From CAWEWH01 sp963812775 (lineage in GTDB: Bacteria; Pseudomonadota; Alphaproteobacteria; Rhizobiales; Beijerinckiaceae): 64,000 bases of DNA. How positions within the stretch are numbered: position 1 is the first letter of the stretch; each line of letters begins with the position of its first letter. Location of the stretch: contig CAWEWH010000007.1 in assembly GCA_963812775.1 (NCBI GenBank), forward strand, positions 1 to 64,000, written 5' to 3'. A model generated the notes under the pieces. The model saw nothing but the letters and a program-made list of their open reading frames with translations. It was not told the DNA's origin and did not search any database. Positions 6,709 to 14,786 of the stretch are shown here, piece after piece. Position numbers and translations under genes: made by a program.

Positions 6709-9108
6709 ATGAGTTTTGAAATCGATTTTGGTACCACGCAGCTTTCTTCAGCATCGAGACAGCAGCTCAGAAATATCACGAAGGCGGTGAGGCCGGGCAC
6801 GAAGGCAGCCGAATCCCGGTCAGCTCTCCTCCGGCTCATCCTGGACCACTGCTACGACCCCAGCAGAGGGTTCTACGTGCCTGTCACGGACGATGTGCGG
6901 CTGGTGGGGCTGCTGCCGATCCACTCGTCCCTGCTAGGTCCCACAGACTTTCCCAGTGCCCCCTTCCCGCATTGCTTCTTCACCAACGCACTCTCGCTCC
7001 CCGCGGGTTTTACCACGGCAGGATTTGACCCCGATACGCTGCCGGCTCCAAAGCACCGCGCAACCAACATCGGCTTCATGGTGGTGACGATCGAGTATCA
7101 CTGTCTGACCGCGGCGGACATGGAAGAGAGCTTGAGTTGGACCAGGGGTGGCGATGGCGAATTCGGCAAGTCCCCGTTCGCTGCGGTGGATCGCGCGCTG
7201 TGTGCCTTCAAGGAATACCGGGGCTACACCATCGTTTTCACGGGCAATCGGTCACTCCATTTCCACCTCATTTTCTCCACCAAGCACCTCGAAAACGCAC
7301 CCTGGGACTGTTCCGCCGACGAAAGGCTGGCAGGACCACAAGCCTCAGTGCTGCATGAGGCTCACAGGACCTACTGGGAGGCCACTGCCGCGGCATTCGA
7401 TTCCGTTCTCAGGCCTTCCCTTTCGCCCGACAGATCACTTTGCTCGCTCACGCATTGGCGACGATCGCCCTGGGGCATGCGTGATTTGGACAAGGCGTCG
7501 GAGGTGCTTGGCTTGCCCGCCGGAACCGTAATTCCGCAGATTGTCATCCACGAGCAGATTCGAAGCCGGGCGTCTACCAAGGGTCAAGATTTCTTAGTGC
7601 CCCCCGATCTGCAGGCCAAGGATGCCCCGCGCGCCGGACCCCGCTCACGCAAAGCGCCGGAGCCAGTTAGCGATGAGGTCTTATTGGCGCGGCTGGTGGA
7701 GTCGTGCCGGGACGAATGGGGCGAATATCCTCAACCGGCTGCGGTTCGCCATGCCGGAGGCGAGTGGGTCATCAATTTCCGCAATGACGCAACCGATAGG
7801 AATCCATCCACAGTCGTTAAAGGCCAACACCGGCGACTGATGATCAACGGCGCTCGGCCACTCACTCAGGATTTTTACCTGCCAGGGGCCATGAGTGCCG
7901 ACGAGCTTTGCGATGCTCTGCACGACGGGAAGGCCGCGACCCGCAAGGGACCGTCGGTGCGGTTAAGGTCAGTCGGAGCTTTCCCAAAGTGGGTCCACAC
8001 CTATCTTGAGGGCATCCACCGCCGTTTCGCGGAACCCCTAATGGCAGCCGGCTCGCAGCAAACCACCTGCCAAATCCGGGAGCGCCTTAGGGAAGCAATC
8101 TCTGATGCTCGCGTTTTTGAGAGGGACCTGCTGATTTGCTCGCCGGAAGGGGCTGGAAAGACCTCCAGGCTCTTCGACGAAATCGCACTGGAAATCTTTG
8201 ATGCTGCTCTTTCACGCCCCTTAGGGCAGCACCAGTTCGCTTGCTTCGCCTTCCGCTCAAGTGAACAAGCCCAGGCCAAGGCAAAGGAGTACCGCCAGAC
8301 AGGCGAGTATCGGCAAGCAGTGGTTCTGAGGAGCTTTTGGTACCACTATCAGAACGCGTGCACGAGGGCGGGAAGCGCACCGATCCCCGGGTATGAATTT
8401 CCGGATCACTCGCTCAACGGCATCCTTCGTCAGATCAAATCGAAGCAGCCATCGGTCTTCGAAGAGCTTGAAGAGTGTCGGCGCAGTCTGTGGGTCAGGG
8501 CAGACGGTAGGAGCCTCTTCGATTCGGCCATGACGGTCCTCTTCACCAATCACGACCTGGCCAAGACCTGGCACCGGAATCGCAAAACACGGCTCTGGCA
8601 CCACCCTGAGTTCCGGCCCTTTGCCGATCAAGATCACGAGGCGATGAGGAAGGATCTGACGATTTCTTACATCGTGTTTGACGAGCCGGAAACTGACACG
8701 CTGCTGCATGTACTGCCGGAGCGGCTGTTCCTGTTGCTGGATCGAACCCAGCAGCGATTTCCGGGCTGGGGCAACAGAACCCGGAGCGAGCGGCATCAAA
8801 TTTTTATGGCAGAGCGAAAGGCTGGAGAACTGCACGACGATCTCAAGTTCGAGGAGATCGACGAACTGATGCGGCTGGACCTCGGCGTAGTGAACGCCCG
8901 GGAGGTCAACTATGACGCCCTGCCCTTCGGATGCGATCAGCCCGGCAAGGGCATCTATTCCGCTCAGAATGGTCGGAGGTTTTATCTGGGGATGCAGGGC
9001 TGGCTGAAGCAATCCAAGGCCCACCTCACCTTTTTATCCATGCTCGCGACGCTCGAGGTCGTGCGGGAGCTGGCCGCGTCCGATGCGGGGAGCCAGGCCG
9101 GAGCGTGA
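6709..9108 (+). CDS. Primase/helicase-like protein, apparently lacking the second helicase domain
   Basis: The ATG at 6709 has a GGAGTGAG ribosome site; an upstream TTG at 6685 is less likely. The protein has 799 residues. The N-terminal half resembles an archaeo-eukaryotic-type primase: a hydrophobic strand VVTIEY near 126-130, FTGNRSLHFHLIF near 177-189 (compare the sGxxGxH motif) and DRSLCSLTHWRRSPWGMR near 241-258 (compare the RxPxSxN-type motif). The second half has a P-loop SPEGAGKT (478-485), a following strand FACFAFRSSEQAQ and a Walker B YIVFDEPE (654-661), as in superfamily 1/2 helicases. It ends about 140 residues after the Walker B, so the second RecA-like domain appears absent. 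It is a lone replication-type gene next to a tRNA, probably a remnant of a plasmid, phage or integrative element. Domain assignments are by eye. Confidence 0.55.
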   Translation: MSFEIDFGTTQLSSASRQQLRNITKAVRPGTKAAESRSALLRLILDHCYDPSRGFYVPVTDDVRLVGLLPIHSSLLGPTDFPSAPFPHCFFTNALSLPAGFTTAGFDPDTLPAPKHRATNIGFMVVTIEYHCLTAADMEESLSWTRGGDGEFGKSPFAAVDRALCAFKEYRGYTIVFTGNRSLHFHLIFSTKHLENAPWDCSADERLAGPQASVLHEAHRTYWEATAAAFDSVLRPSLSPDRSLCSLTHWRRSPWGMRDLDKASEVLGLPAGTVIPQIVIHEQIRSRASTKGQDFLVPPDLQAKDAPRAGPRSRKAPEPVSDEVLLARLVESCRDEWGEYPQPAAVRHAGGEWVINFRNDATDRNPSTVVKGQHRRLMINGARPLTQDFYLPGAMSADELCDALHDGKAATRKGPSVRLRSVGAFPKWVHTYLEGIHRRFAEPLMAAGSQQTTCQIRERLREAISDARVFERDLLICSPEGAGKTSRLFDEIALEIFDAALSRPLGQHQFACFAFRSSEQAQAKAKEYRQTGEYRQAVVLRSFWYHYQNACTRAGSAPIPGYEFPDHSLNGILRQIKSKQPSVFEELEECRRSLWVRADGRSLFDSAMTVLFTNHDLAKTWHRNRKTRLWHHPEFRPFADQDHEAMRKDLTISYIVFDEPETDTLLHVLPERLFLLLDRTQQRFPGWGNRTRSERHQIFMAERKAGELHDDLKFEEIDELMRLDLGVVNAREVNYDALPFGCDQPGKGIYSAQNGRRFYLGMQGWLKQSKAHLTFLSMLATLEVVRELAASDAGSQAGA

Positions 9109-9170
9109 AGGGGTCGCCCAAATAGGCGGTTGCCTTAAATCAATGCGCGGCTTCGCAGGATTTTTAAAAG

Positions 9171-9422
9171 ATGGTTAGCCCCGGTATGGGGGACGAGCGG
9201 GAGAATTTGATGCGGTATCTGGAAGACGATTTCGGCATTCCGGTCGAGCAAATTGCCGACGCCACACAGGGCGTTCGGCACCAACGGGCGCTTCTCCACC
9301 AGCTTGCCGAGGACGGCCAGCCCACTGCTCAAGCCGAGGCTGCGCTGAAAGCCATGCTATTGACGCTCGGCGCGGTCCGCGAGCGGCAGGCCTATGTGGC
9401 GGCAGGTGGCCGCCTGCACTGA
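9171..9422 (+). CDS. Small conserved hypothetical protein
   Basis: An 83-residue protein starting at the ATG at 9171. It has no membrane segment. The central part RHQRALLHQLAEDGQPTAQA followed by a helix ending TLGAVRERQ resembles the protein at 9542-9877, and also a family of small helical proteins common in rhizobia with the pattern QRxxxxxLxxxGxxTxxAxxLL. Function unknown. It lies 62 bases after the primase-like gene. Confidence 0.55.
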   Translation: MVSPGMGDERENLMRYLEDDFGIPVEQIADATQGVRHQRALLHQLAEDGQPTAQAEAALKAMLLTLGAVRERQAYVAAGGRLH

Positions 9423-9541
9423 TCCCGCGCGGTTGCGCGCGGTAAGAGCCGCCATTTAAAGTTGCCTTAAGCTAAAACTGGCACTCTGGACCTCGGATCG
9501 CGGAACGTCCAAGAATTGGGGCGCGATACCAAGGCCACGCC

Positions 9542-9877
9542 ATGAAGCCGATCATTCCCGCCAGCGCGAAGAAGATCGATGACGATCTCGCATTGGGAAT
9601 GAAGCACCTGGCCGAAGCCAACATGGCTTTGCTGCGGCAGCGGCGCCTGATCTGGCGGCTTGCCGGCAAGGGCGATCCAACCAGCGACGCCGAAGCTCTT
9701 TTCGCCGACATGATTCAAACGCTGCGCATCATGCGCGAGCGCCTCACGATCCTCGAAGTCGCGGGCAACGTCTCGACCTCGCCGCTTGCGCCGGTTTCGG
9801 CCCCGTCCATGGCCAAGCCGACGACAGTCGAGGCGCCGCCAGCGCGGCCGAAGACGGCCGGAACGTCGGGCTTCTGA
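9542..9877 (+). CDS. Small conserved hypothetical protein, paralogue of 9171-9422
   Basis: A 111-residue protein from the ATG at 9542. Residues about 25-65 (LLRQRRLIWRLAGKGDPTSD, then a helix ending TLRIMRERLTI) align with the protein at 9171-9422: hydrophobic-x-x-QR-x-x-x-x-x-LA-x-x-G-x-PT-x-x-AE and TL-x-x-x-RER are shared. The C-terminus is a Pro/Ala-rich tail. Predicted mostly helical and cytoplasmic. Function unknown. Confidence 0.6.
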   Translation: MKPIIPASAKKIDDDLALGMKHLAEANMALLRQRRLIWRLAGKGDPTSDAEALFADMIQTLRIMRERLTILEVAGNVSTSPLAPVSAPSMAKPTTVEAPPARPKTAGTSGF

Positions 9878-10020
9878 CCTTCGGGCAGGCCGTCTGACGT
9901 TCCGCGGCCTGACTTCGCGCACCAACGCCCATCTCTACCAAGTAACCGCCTCGCGCGCCCGGGAACGATTTTGCCGTTCCGGCATTTGGCGGTTATCGGG
10001 GACTCGCATCGGAGCCCAGC

Positions 10021-10878
10021 ATGGCGCCCGTCTATTGGAAGGGGTATCTGCGCCTTTCGCTGGTGACCTGCGCGGTCGCGATGACGCCCGTCATCAGCCG
10101 TTCAGAGCGCATCGGCTTCCACAATCTCAACAGCAAGACGGGCAACCGTCTGAGGGTGCAGCTCGTCGACGAGAAATCCGGCAAGCCCGTGGACGACGAG
10201 GATCTCGTCAAGGGCTACGAGACCGGCCCAGGCAAGTACGTCATGTTGACCGACGAGGAACTCGAGGAGGTGGCGCTGGAGAGCACGCGCACCATCGATA
10301 TTACCGCCTTCGTCGAGCGCGACGAGGTTGACGTGCGCTATCTCGACCAGCCGTATTTCCTCGTGCCTGACGATGACGTGGCCGAGGAGCCCTTCGCGGT
10401 GATCCGCGACGCCATGAAGGCGACCGATAAGGTTGGTCTCGGGCAGCTCGTGCTCAACGACCGCGAGCGCATCGTCATGCTGGAGCCGCGTCACCCGGGC
10501 ATCCTCGTCTGGCGCTTGCGCTACAACTACGAGGTGCGCGACCCTGGCCCCGTCCTGGCCCGCATCGGCCGGCACAAGCCTGAGCGGGCGGCGATGGGCA
10601 CGATGCTCGATTTCATCGACAAGCGCAGGGGCCGCTTCGATCCCAAGACCTTCTTCGATCCCCTGCAGGCCGCTTACCGGCGCATCATCGAAGCGAAACG
10701 GCGTCGCCGCACCCCGCCGCGTATCAAGGTCGGCCCTGAACCGCCGGCCGAAGAGGGCGGCAAGGTCATCTCCCTCGTCGATGCGCTGAAGCGCAGCCTT
10801 GCCAGCGAACGCCGCGCCGGCCATGCCGCCCACTCCCGCCGCAGCCCAAGGGGCAAGCGCGCGGCCAGGCAGCGCTGA
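10021..10878 (+). CDS. ku: Bacterial Ku, non-homologous end-joining protein
   Basis: A homodimeric ring protein that binds DNA double-strand ends and recruits LigD for end joining. The ATG at 10021 begins MAPVYWKGYLRLSLVTCAVA, the highly conserved N-terminus of bacterial Ku. It is followed by SERIGFHNLN, VDDEDLVKGYE, LTDEELEEVALESTRTIDI and YLDQPYFLVPDD. The central GLGQLVLNDRERIVMLEPR and LRYNYEVRDP are also family signatures. At 285 residues it has the usual size, with a basic C-terminal tail (RRSPRGKRAARQR) that in other Ku proteins contributes to DNA binding. No ligD lies in the window. The neighbours (a YciF-like protein and hypotheticals) suit a stress or stationary-phase locus. Confidence 0.95.
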   Translation: MAPVYWKGYLRLSLVTCAVAMTPVISRSERIGFHNLNSKTGNRLRVQLVDEKSGKPVDDEDLVKGYETGPGKYVMLTDEELEEVALESTRTIDITAFVERDEVDVRYLDQPYFLVPDDDVAEEPFAVIRDAMKATDKVGLGQLVLNDRERIVMLEPRHPGILVWRLRYNYEVRDPGPVLARIGRHKPERAAMGTMLDFIDKRRGRFDPKTFFDPLQAAYRRIIEAKRRRRTPPRIKVGPEPPAEEGGKVISLVDALKRSLASERRAGHAAHSRRSPRGKRAARQR

Positions 10879-10895
10879 CTGACGGCCCGACACGG

Positions 10896-11291
10896 TCATC
10901 GCCACGTCGGCTGATCGTTGAGACGGCGTGACGAGCCGCCGCGCAGCTTGCGCACGAGCGATACATGCTCGGCCAGAACGGACACCAGCGCCCGGGTCAC
11001 CTCGTGCGCCCATGGTTGCCGCTCGACCCAGCCAACGTCCGGACGATCGCGGGCAACGAACAGCGCCTTGCCGACGAGCCCGATGAGTTCCGCACGTGCG
11101 ATGTCCGGATGACGAATCTCGAAAGCCTTCTCCAACGCCTGCAGGACAAGCTGCGCCGACAACGCTGACCAACGCAGTTTGCCTTCCGGCGACTTGTCGG
11201 TGAGCGCGCTCGTCCAGCTCAGCGCGTGCGATAGCGTGTAGGCGGCGCTCGACGGCGAGAACGGCAGGTTCGGATCGGCGGCTTCGCTCAT
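10896..11291 (-). CDS. Hypothetical protein
   Basis: A 131-residue protein from the ATG at 11291 (MSEAADPNLPFSPSSAAYTL), ending just past the convergent Ku gene. The sequence is soluble, mostly helical, with Ser/Ala/Leu-rich segments (LSAQLVLQALEKAFEIRHPD) and a basic C-terminus. I do not recognise a family. The longer upstream reading frame to 11543 overlaps the 5' end of the YciF-like gene on the other strand and is not used. Confidence 0.5.
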   Translation of the reverse strand: MSEAADPNLPFSPSSAAYTLSHALSWTSALTDKSPEGKLRWSALSAQLVLQALEKAFEIRHPDIARAELIGLVGKALFVARDRPDVGWVERQPWAHEVTRALVSVLAEHVSLVRKLRGGSSRRLNDQPTWR

Positions 11292-11492
11292 CGCGCTGGG
11301 GATGGCCGCACACAGGTGGCGCCCATGCGGGGGCCGGCCACCGGTTGTGGCCCTGTCGAATGTCGCGTCTTCGCGGTGCGAGCCCTCTGCAGGGGCCAAC
11401 GCCGGCCCGGAAGCTCGAACAGCATCGTAGGGGAACCTTTCTGCAACGCTCCTGGTTGACCGGCCGACTGGCGGTTTGCACTGGAGATGGAC

Positions 11493-12122
11493 ATGGGCCT
11501 GTTCTCGAAGGACATCAAGACGTTCGACGACCTCTTCGCGCACGGCTTGAAAGACCTTTTCTACGCTGAGAACGAGATTGTCGAGGCCCTACCGAAAATG
11601 ATCGACAAGGCGGTGAACCGCGATCTCAAGACCGACTTGAAGTTGCATTTGCGCGAAACGCAGGAACAGGTGAAGCGCCTGCAGCAAGTCTTCAAGCTGC
11701 GGGGCGAGGAGCCGCAAGGCGTCCGCTGCATCGCTATCGACGGCCTCCTCAAGGAGGGCGACACCGTGCTGGGCGAGATCGACAACGAGACGGTCATGGA
11801 CGCGGCGATCATCGCCGCCGCGCAAGCCGTCGAGCACTACGAGATCGCCCGCTACGGCGCGCTCATCGCATGGGCCATGGAGATGGGCCGCGGCGACATG
11901 GCGCGCATCCTGAAACGCACGCTCGAGGAGGAGAAGGCGACGAACGAGAAGCTCACAGCGCTCGCTGAAGCGCGCATCAATTCGGCCGCGAAGGACAGCC
12001 GCCGCCCGGCCGTGCGCCGGCGGTCGAGCCACACGGTGCGCACCGCTCCCTCCCGCCGCACGTCGGCGCGGACGAAGAAATCGAAAGTCGGCAAGCGCGG
12101 CGCGGCTCGCCGCTCGCGCTGA
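11493..12122 (+). CDS. YciF-like ferritin-fold protein (DUF892)
   Basis: A ferritin-like four-helix protein of the YciE/YciF family, linked in other bacteria to osmotic and oxidative stress; its reaction is unknown. The start is the ATG at 11493 (MGLFSKDIKTFDDLF), seven bases after GGAG; the ATG at 11487 is too close to that site. Helices follow with the family patterns KDLFYAENEIVEALPKM, LHLRETQEQVKRLQQVF and QAVEHYEIARYGAL, which provide the Glu and His residues of the putative di-metal site. The last 45 residues are a basic Arg/Ser/Lys tail (SHTVRTAPSRRTSARTKKSK) not part of the fold. It may aid DNA binding, as in some Dps-like proteins; that is inference. Confidence 0.88.
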   Translation: MGLFSKDIKTFDDLFAHGLKDLFYAENEIVEALPKMIDKAVNRDLKTDLKLHLRETQEQVKRLQQVFKLRGEEPQGVRCIAIDGLLKEGDTVLGEIDNETVMDAAIIAAAQAVEHYEIARYGALIAWAMEMGRGDMARILKRTLEEEKATNEKLTALAEARINSAAKDSRRPAVRRRSSHTVRTAPSRRTSARTKKSKVGKRGAARRSR

Positions 12123-12337
12123 GCCGCCCACGTCCGCGCGGCGCCATCGGGCGCGGCGATCCGCGCAATCCAGCGATCGGTATGACTTATCTCAATGTTG
12201 CTTCGTGCGACATCGCGCAAGCTGTGGACGTTTTTCGGCCAGGCAAAGCTGGCAACTCAGTCAGGGACGCGTTTAGGAGAAGTAAGGAGTTGTTAAGCGT
12301 TGGGAACCGGTGCGCCGCCGCGTGCGTAGGCACACAG

Positions 12338-12375
12338 CCATCTCGCTCCACCTGCTGCAACATCGAGCGAGATGG
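12338..12375. repeat. Perfect 11-bp inverted repeat
   Basis: CCATCTCGCTC at 12338-12348 pairs exactly with GAGCGAGATGG at 12365-12375 around a 16-base loop. It lies in the 373-base gap between the YciF-like gene and the small gene at 12496. It could be a terminator for the upstream gene (no T-run follows) or an operator. Nothing else is visible in the gap. Confidence 0.5.
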
Positions 12376-12495
12376 AACGTAAGTGTGGCATCTCGGTTAC
12401 CCGATCTAAACGGACTGTTAACCTTGACGAAGGCTCAATGGAGTTCCGCGCATTCTGAGTTTCCCGTCGGGAAGCTGATGTGACGGGAGGATGCC

Positions 12496-12720
12496 ATGAG
12501 CAGCAACCTGGAAGATACGGCTATGAGTTCCGCAAGCAACGTCATCAGTTTCGCGGCCTTCGCTGAGAACCGCCCGCGTCGCGTTCTCGCTTATGACGAG
12601 CCGCGCGGTGAAGTCATTCTCTTCACTGGCGTGCGCTACGAGCGGACGGCCGACGGTGATCCTTCCACGCCGAACGTCTCGAACGGCTCGCGCCCCAATC
12701 GTCGCCGTCGCCGCGGCTGA
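12496..12720 (+). CDS. Small hypothetical protein
   Basis: A 74-residue protein with a strong ribosome site (GACGGGAGGATGCC) before the ATG at 12496. It starts MSSNLEDTAMSSASNVISFA, has a short segment GEVILFTGVRYER and ends in an Arg-rich tail (RPNRRRRRG). It looks cytoplasmic. Family not recognised. The good ribosome site and the consistent codon pattern support it as a real gene. Confidence 0.55.
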   Translation: MSSNLEDTAMSSASNVISFAAFAENRPRRVLAYDEPRGEVILFTGVRYERTADGDPSTPNVSNGSRPNRRRRRG

Positions 12721-12741
12721 TCGCTTTGCTGTCGCCGCGCG

Positions 12742-13611
12742 ATGTTCCGCGCGGCCGCCCCAGTGCCGCACCCGCCCGCCCGCAGGTCCCTCCGGAGGCT
12801 CGCCCTCCTTGCAACCACGCTGCTGGTCGGCGGCTGCGTCGACACCGGCGACTTCGGCCGCCCCCGTCCTTCGATCTGGAATGATGGCCTGACTTTCACC
12901 GGCTCGCTTGTCGCCGGCGTGCGCGGCGAAGCCGTCTCCTCCAACCCATTCACCAACGACGAGCGCGAGCTGCGTGACCGCGCCTTTCGCTACCTGATGC
13001 CCGCCGCCGCGCATTCGGCTTTCGAGGAGGCGCTCGCCAACATCGTGCGCACGCGCTTTCTGCCGCGCAATCTGTTGCCGGTCGATGCGACCGCCTACTA
13101 TCGCGGGCTCTTGGCGCCGTCGTTCCGCTCGCCAACGTCGCGCTATCGCCGGCTCAGCGACGACATCTACGCCGATCGCGCCCTGCTGGTTCCTTTCCAT
13201 GGCATCGCCGGCCAGGTCCTCTCGGCCGACCGCGTGCGCGGCAAGACCATGGCGCATGTCGTCGATCTCAATTCCGTCGAGCGCGCCGAAGCGGTCAAGC
13301 GCATGGTCGAGAACGTCGCGCTCATCGCCTGGGTGCGCGAGGCGCTCGCCGTCCGCATCTGCCAATATCACTACGCGGTGGAGCATCTCACCGTTGCGGC
13401 GCCACAGGCCGACGCCGTGCCGGTGGAGCGAACCCTCAAGGCGCTGGAGCAGGAGTTCACCATGCTGGAGCGCCTCGACATCGGCCCGCTCGTCGGTGGC
13501 GAGAGGCAGCCCCAGACGGGACCATGGGTCGGGCCGCTGCCCGCCTGCCGGGCGGTGATCTATGCGCTGCCGGACGTGGTGGCGGTGCGGCCGCTGGTGC
13601 GCAAGGACTAG
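12742..13611 (+). CDS. Putative lipoprotein of unknown function
   Basis: A 289-residue protein. The N-terminus has basic residues, a hydrophobic stretch and a lipobox LLVGGC (RRLALLATTLLVGGCVDTGD), so it should be lipid-modified and anchored in the envelope. The rest is soluble with no repeat or catalytic motif that I recognise; SNPFTNDERELRDRAFRYLM and VERAEAVKRMVENVALIAWV are probably helical. It starts 22 bases after the small gene at 12496 and may be cotranscribed with it. Confidence 0.65.
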   Translation: MFRAAAPVPHPPARRSLRRLALLATTLLVGGCVDTGDFGRPRPSIWNDGLTFTGSLVAGVRGEAVSSNPFTNDERELRDRAFRYLMPAAAHSAFEEALANIVRTRFLPRNLLPVDATAYYRGLLAPSFRSPTSRYRRLSDDIYADRALLVPFHGIAGQVLSADRVRGKTMAHVVDLNSVERAEAVKRMVENVALIAWVREALAVRICQYHYAVEHLTVAAPQADAVPVERTLKALEQEFTMLERLDIGPLVGGERQPQTGPWVGPLPACRAVIYALPDVVAVRPLVRKD

Positions 13612-13640
13612 CCCATCGGCCAAGACGTCATGTGCAGCCC

Positions 13641-14195
13641 CTAGCTCGGCCGCCCGCAGGTGACGGCGCGCACGGCGTCCTCCGCCTGTTTCCTCTGGCT
13701 CGGCCATGGCGCCAGGGCGCGCGCCACCACCAATCCTTGCTGCACTGGCGACACGACGCGCAGCTCGCGCACGATCTCGTCTTCGTCCTCGCGCGCCAAC
13801 TGCTCGTTGAGCTGGCGCTGCGTCATCAGCATGATCTCGATGGAGCCGCGCACCGCGGCGCGATCGGTGAGCGCATAGAAGACGCCGCCACCGCGCTGAT
13901 GGAACGACAATGTCTCCAGATAGGGAAACGTCGACGCCGCAATGCGCAACGGCCCCTTGCCGAGGTCGAAGCCGCACACCGCCACCGCCACCGCCGGATC
14001 GGGAAGCGGCATGTCCTGCGGCGGGATGGCGCCGGCGACGAGCTGGGCGCTATCGCCCTTGGCCACGGGCGACAGGCGCGCGAAAGCGTCGCGCTGGGCG
14101 AGGGCAGGGACTCTCAGCACGACCGCGAGGTGCACGATGGCGCCGAGCACCAGGCCGCAGACGATCACGAACAGGAGGTCGAAGCGGCTCCTCAT
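13641..14195 (-). CDS. Membrane-anchored hypothetical protein (partner of DUF1214-type protein)
   Basis: The start is taken at the ATG at 14195 (MRSRFDLLFVIVCGLVLGAI), giving 184 residues with one N-terminal membrane segment and a periplasmic domain. That domain contains DPAVAVAVCGFDLGKGPLRI and ERGGGVF-like segments common to the DUF1254-related partners of DUF1214 proteins. Its start overlaps the stop of the upstream gene (ATGA), so the two are translationally coupled. The pair sits just downstream of the class A PBP gene on the same strand. Function unknown, probably cell-envelope related. Confidence 0.65.
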   Translation of the reverse strand: MRSRFDLLFVIVCGLVLGAIVHLAVVLRVPALAQRDAFARLSPVAKGDSAQLVAGAIPPQDMPLPDPAVAVAVCGFDLGKGPLRIAASTFPYLETLSFHQRGGGVFYALTDRAAVRGSIEIMLMTQRQLNEQLAREDEDEIVRELRVVSPVQQGLVVARALAPWPSQRKQAEDAVRAVTCGRPS

Positions 14196-14770
14196 CGGCA
14201 CGACAGCCTTTCGATGCTCGGCATCGAACCTCGGCTCAGCGCTGCCGAGGAGGACGACACCGGCGTCTCGTAGAGACGCAACGCCAGCATGAAGCGGCCG
14301 GATTCGGGAAGCCGCAGCCAATTGCCGGGAGCGGCATCGCGCGCGATTTCGATCGTCGTCGTTCCGTCGCTCGCCCGCAGCACGTTCGCGGATGTGAAGT
14401 TCGTTTGCGCCTGTTCGTCGTCGATGCGCCGCCCGCCATCGTCGAACAACGTCAGCGTCCAGGCGCGCGCCGCCGGCATCGCACCGACGAGCCGGTAGTG
14501 ACAGCGCGCGTCGAGCGGCGCGCCGGCGCTGTCGGCCCGCGCCAGCAAGGTGAGACCTTCGCCGAGGCCGAGCGGCAGTTCGCCACTACGCGCCACGATG
14601 GCCCGCGCATAGGGGTCGATGTCGCGCGAGCCCATGCGCGGCCAGGCCGTCCACGGGCCGATATGCACGGCGCCCACCGGCGGCGTGCCACTCAGCGAAA
14701 TGTAGGCCGAGCCGAAGCCGCTGAGCGTCGCAATGGCGAGAGCCGTGAGAACAAGGAAGATGCGGCGCAC
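14192..14770 (-). CDS. DUF1214-type envelope protein
   Basis: A 192-residue protein starting at a GTG at 14770 (VRRIFLVLTALAIATLSGFG), which gives one N-terminal membrane segment; the longer upstream frame is only Arg-rich shadow. The periplasmic part shows ISLSGTPPVGAVHIGPWTAW, ARCHYRLVGAMPAARAWTLT and the conserved C-terminal NWLRLPESGRFMLALRLYET. The last two are characteristic of DUF1214, a beta-sandwich domain also found at the C-terminus of larger DUF1254/DUF1214 proteins. It overlaps the next gene by four bases and follows the PBP gene by 16 bases. Function unknown. Confidence 0.75.
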   Translation of the reverse strand: MRRIFLVLTALAIATLSGFGSAYISLSGTPPVGAVHIGPWTAWPRMGSRDIDPYARAIVARSGELPLGLGEGLTLLARADSAGAPLDARCHYRLVGAMPAARAWTLTLFDDGGRRIDDEQAQTNFTSANVLRASDGTTTIEIARDAAPGNWLRLPESGRFMLALRLYETPVSSSSAALSRGSMPSIERLSCR

Positions 14771-14786
14771 GGGCGGGCTCCCGCGG

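Noticed and set aside
12182..12382. 66-codon plus-strand frame in the gap after the YciF-like gene
   Set aside because: No ribosome site, and it covers the 11-bp inverted repeat at 12338-12375.
12418..13977. 519-codon minus-strand open frame
   Set aside because: Spans several features of the other strand and has no recognisable motif; the lipoprotein at 12742-13611 has a signal peptide and lipobox.
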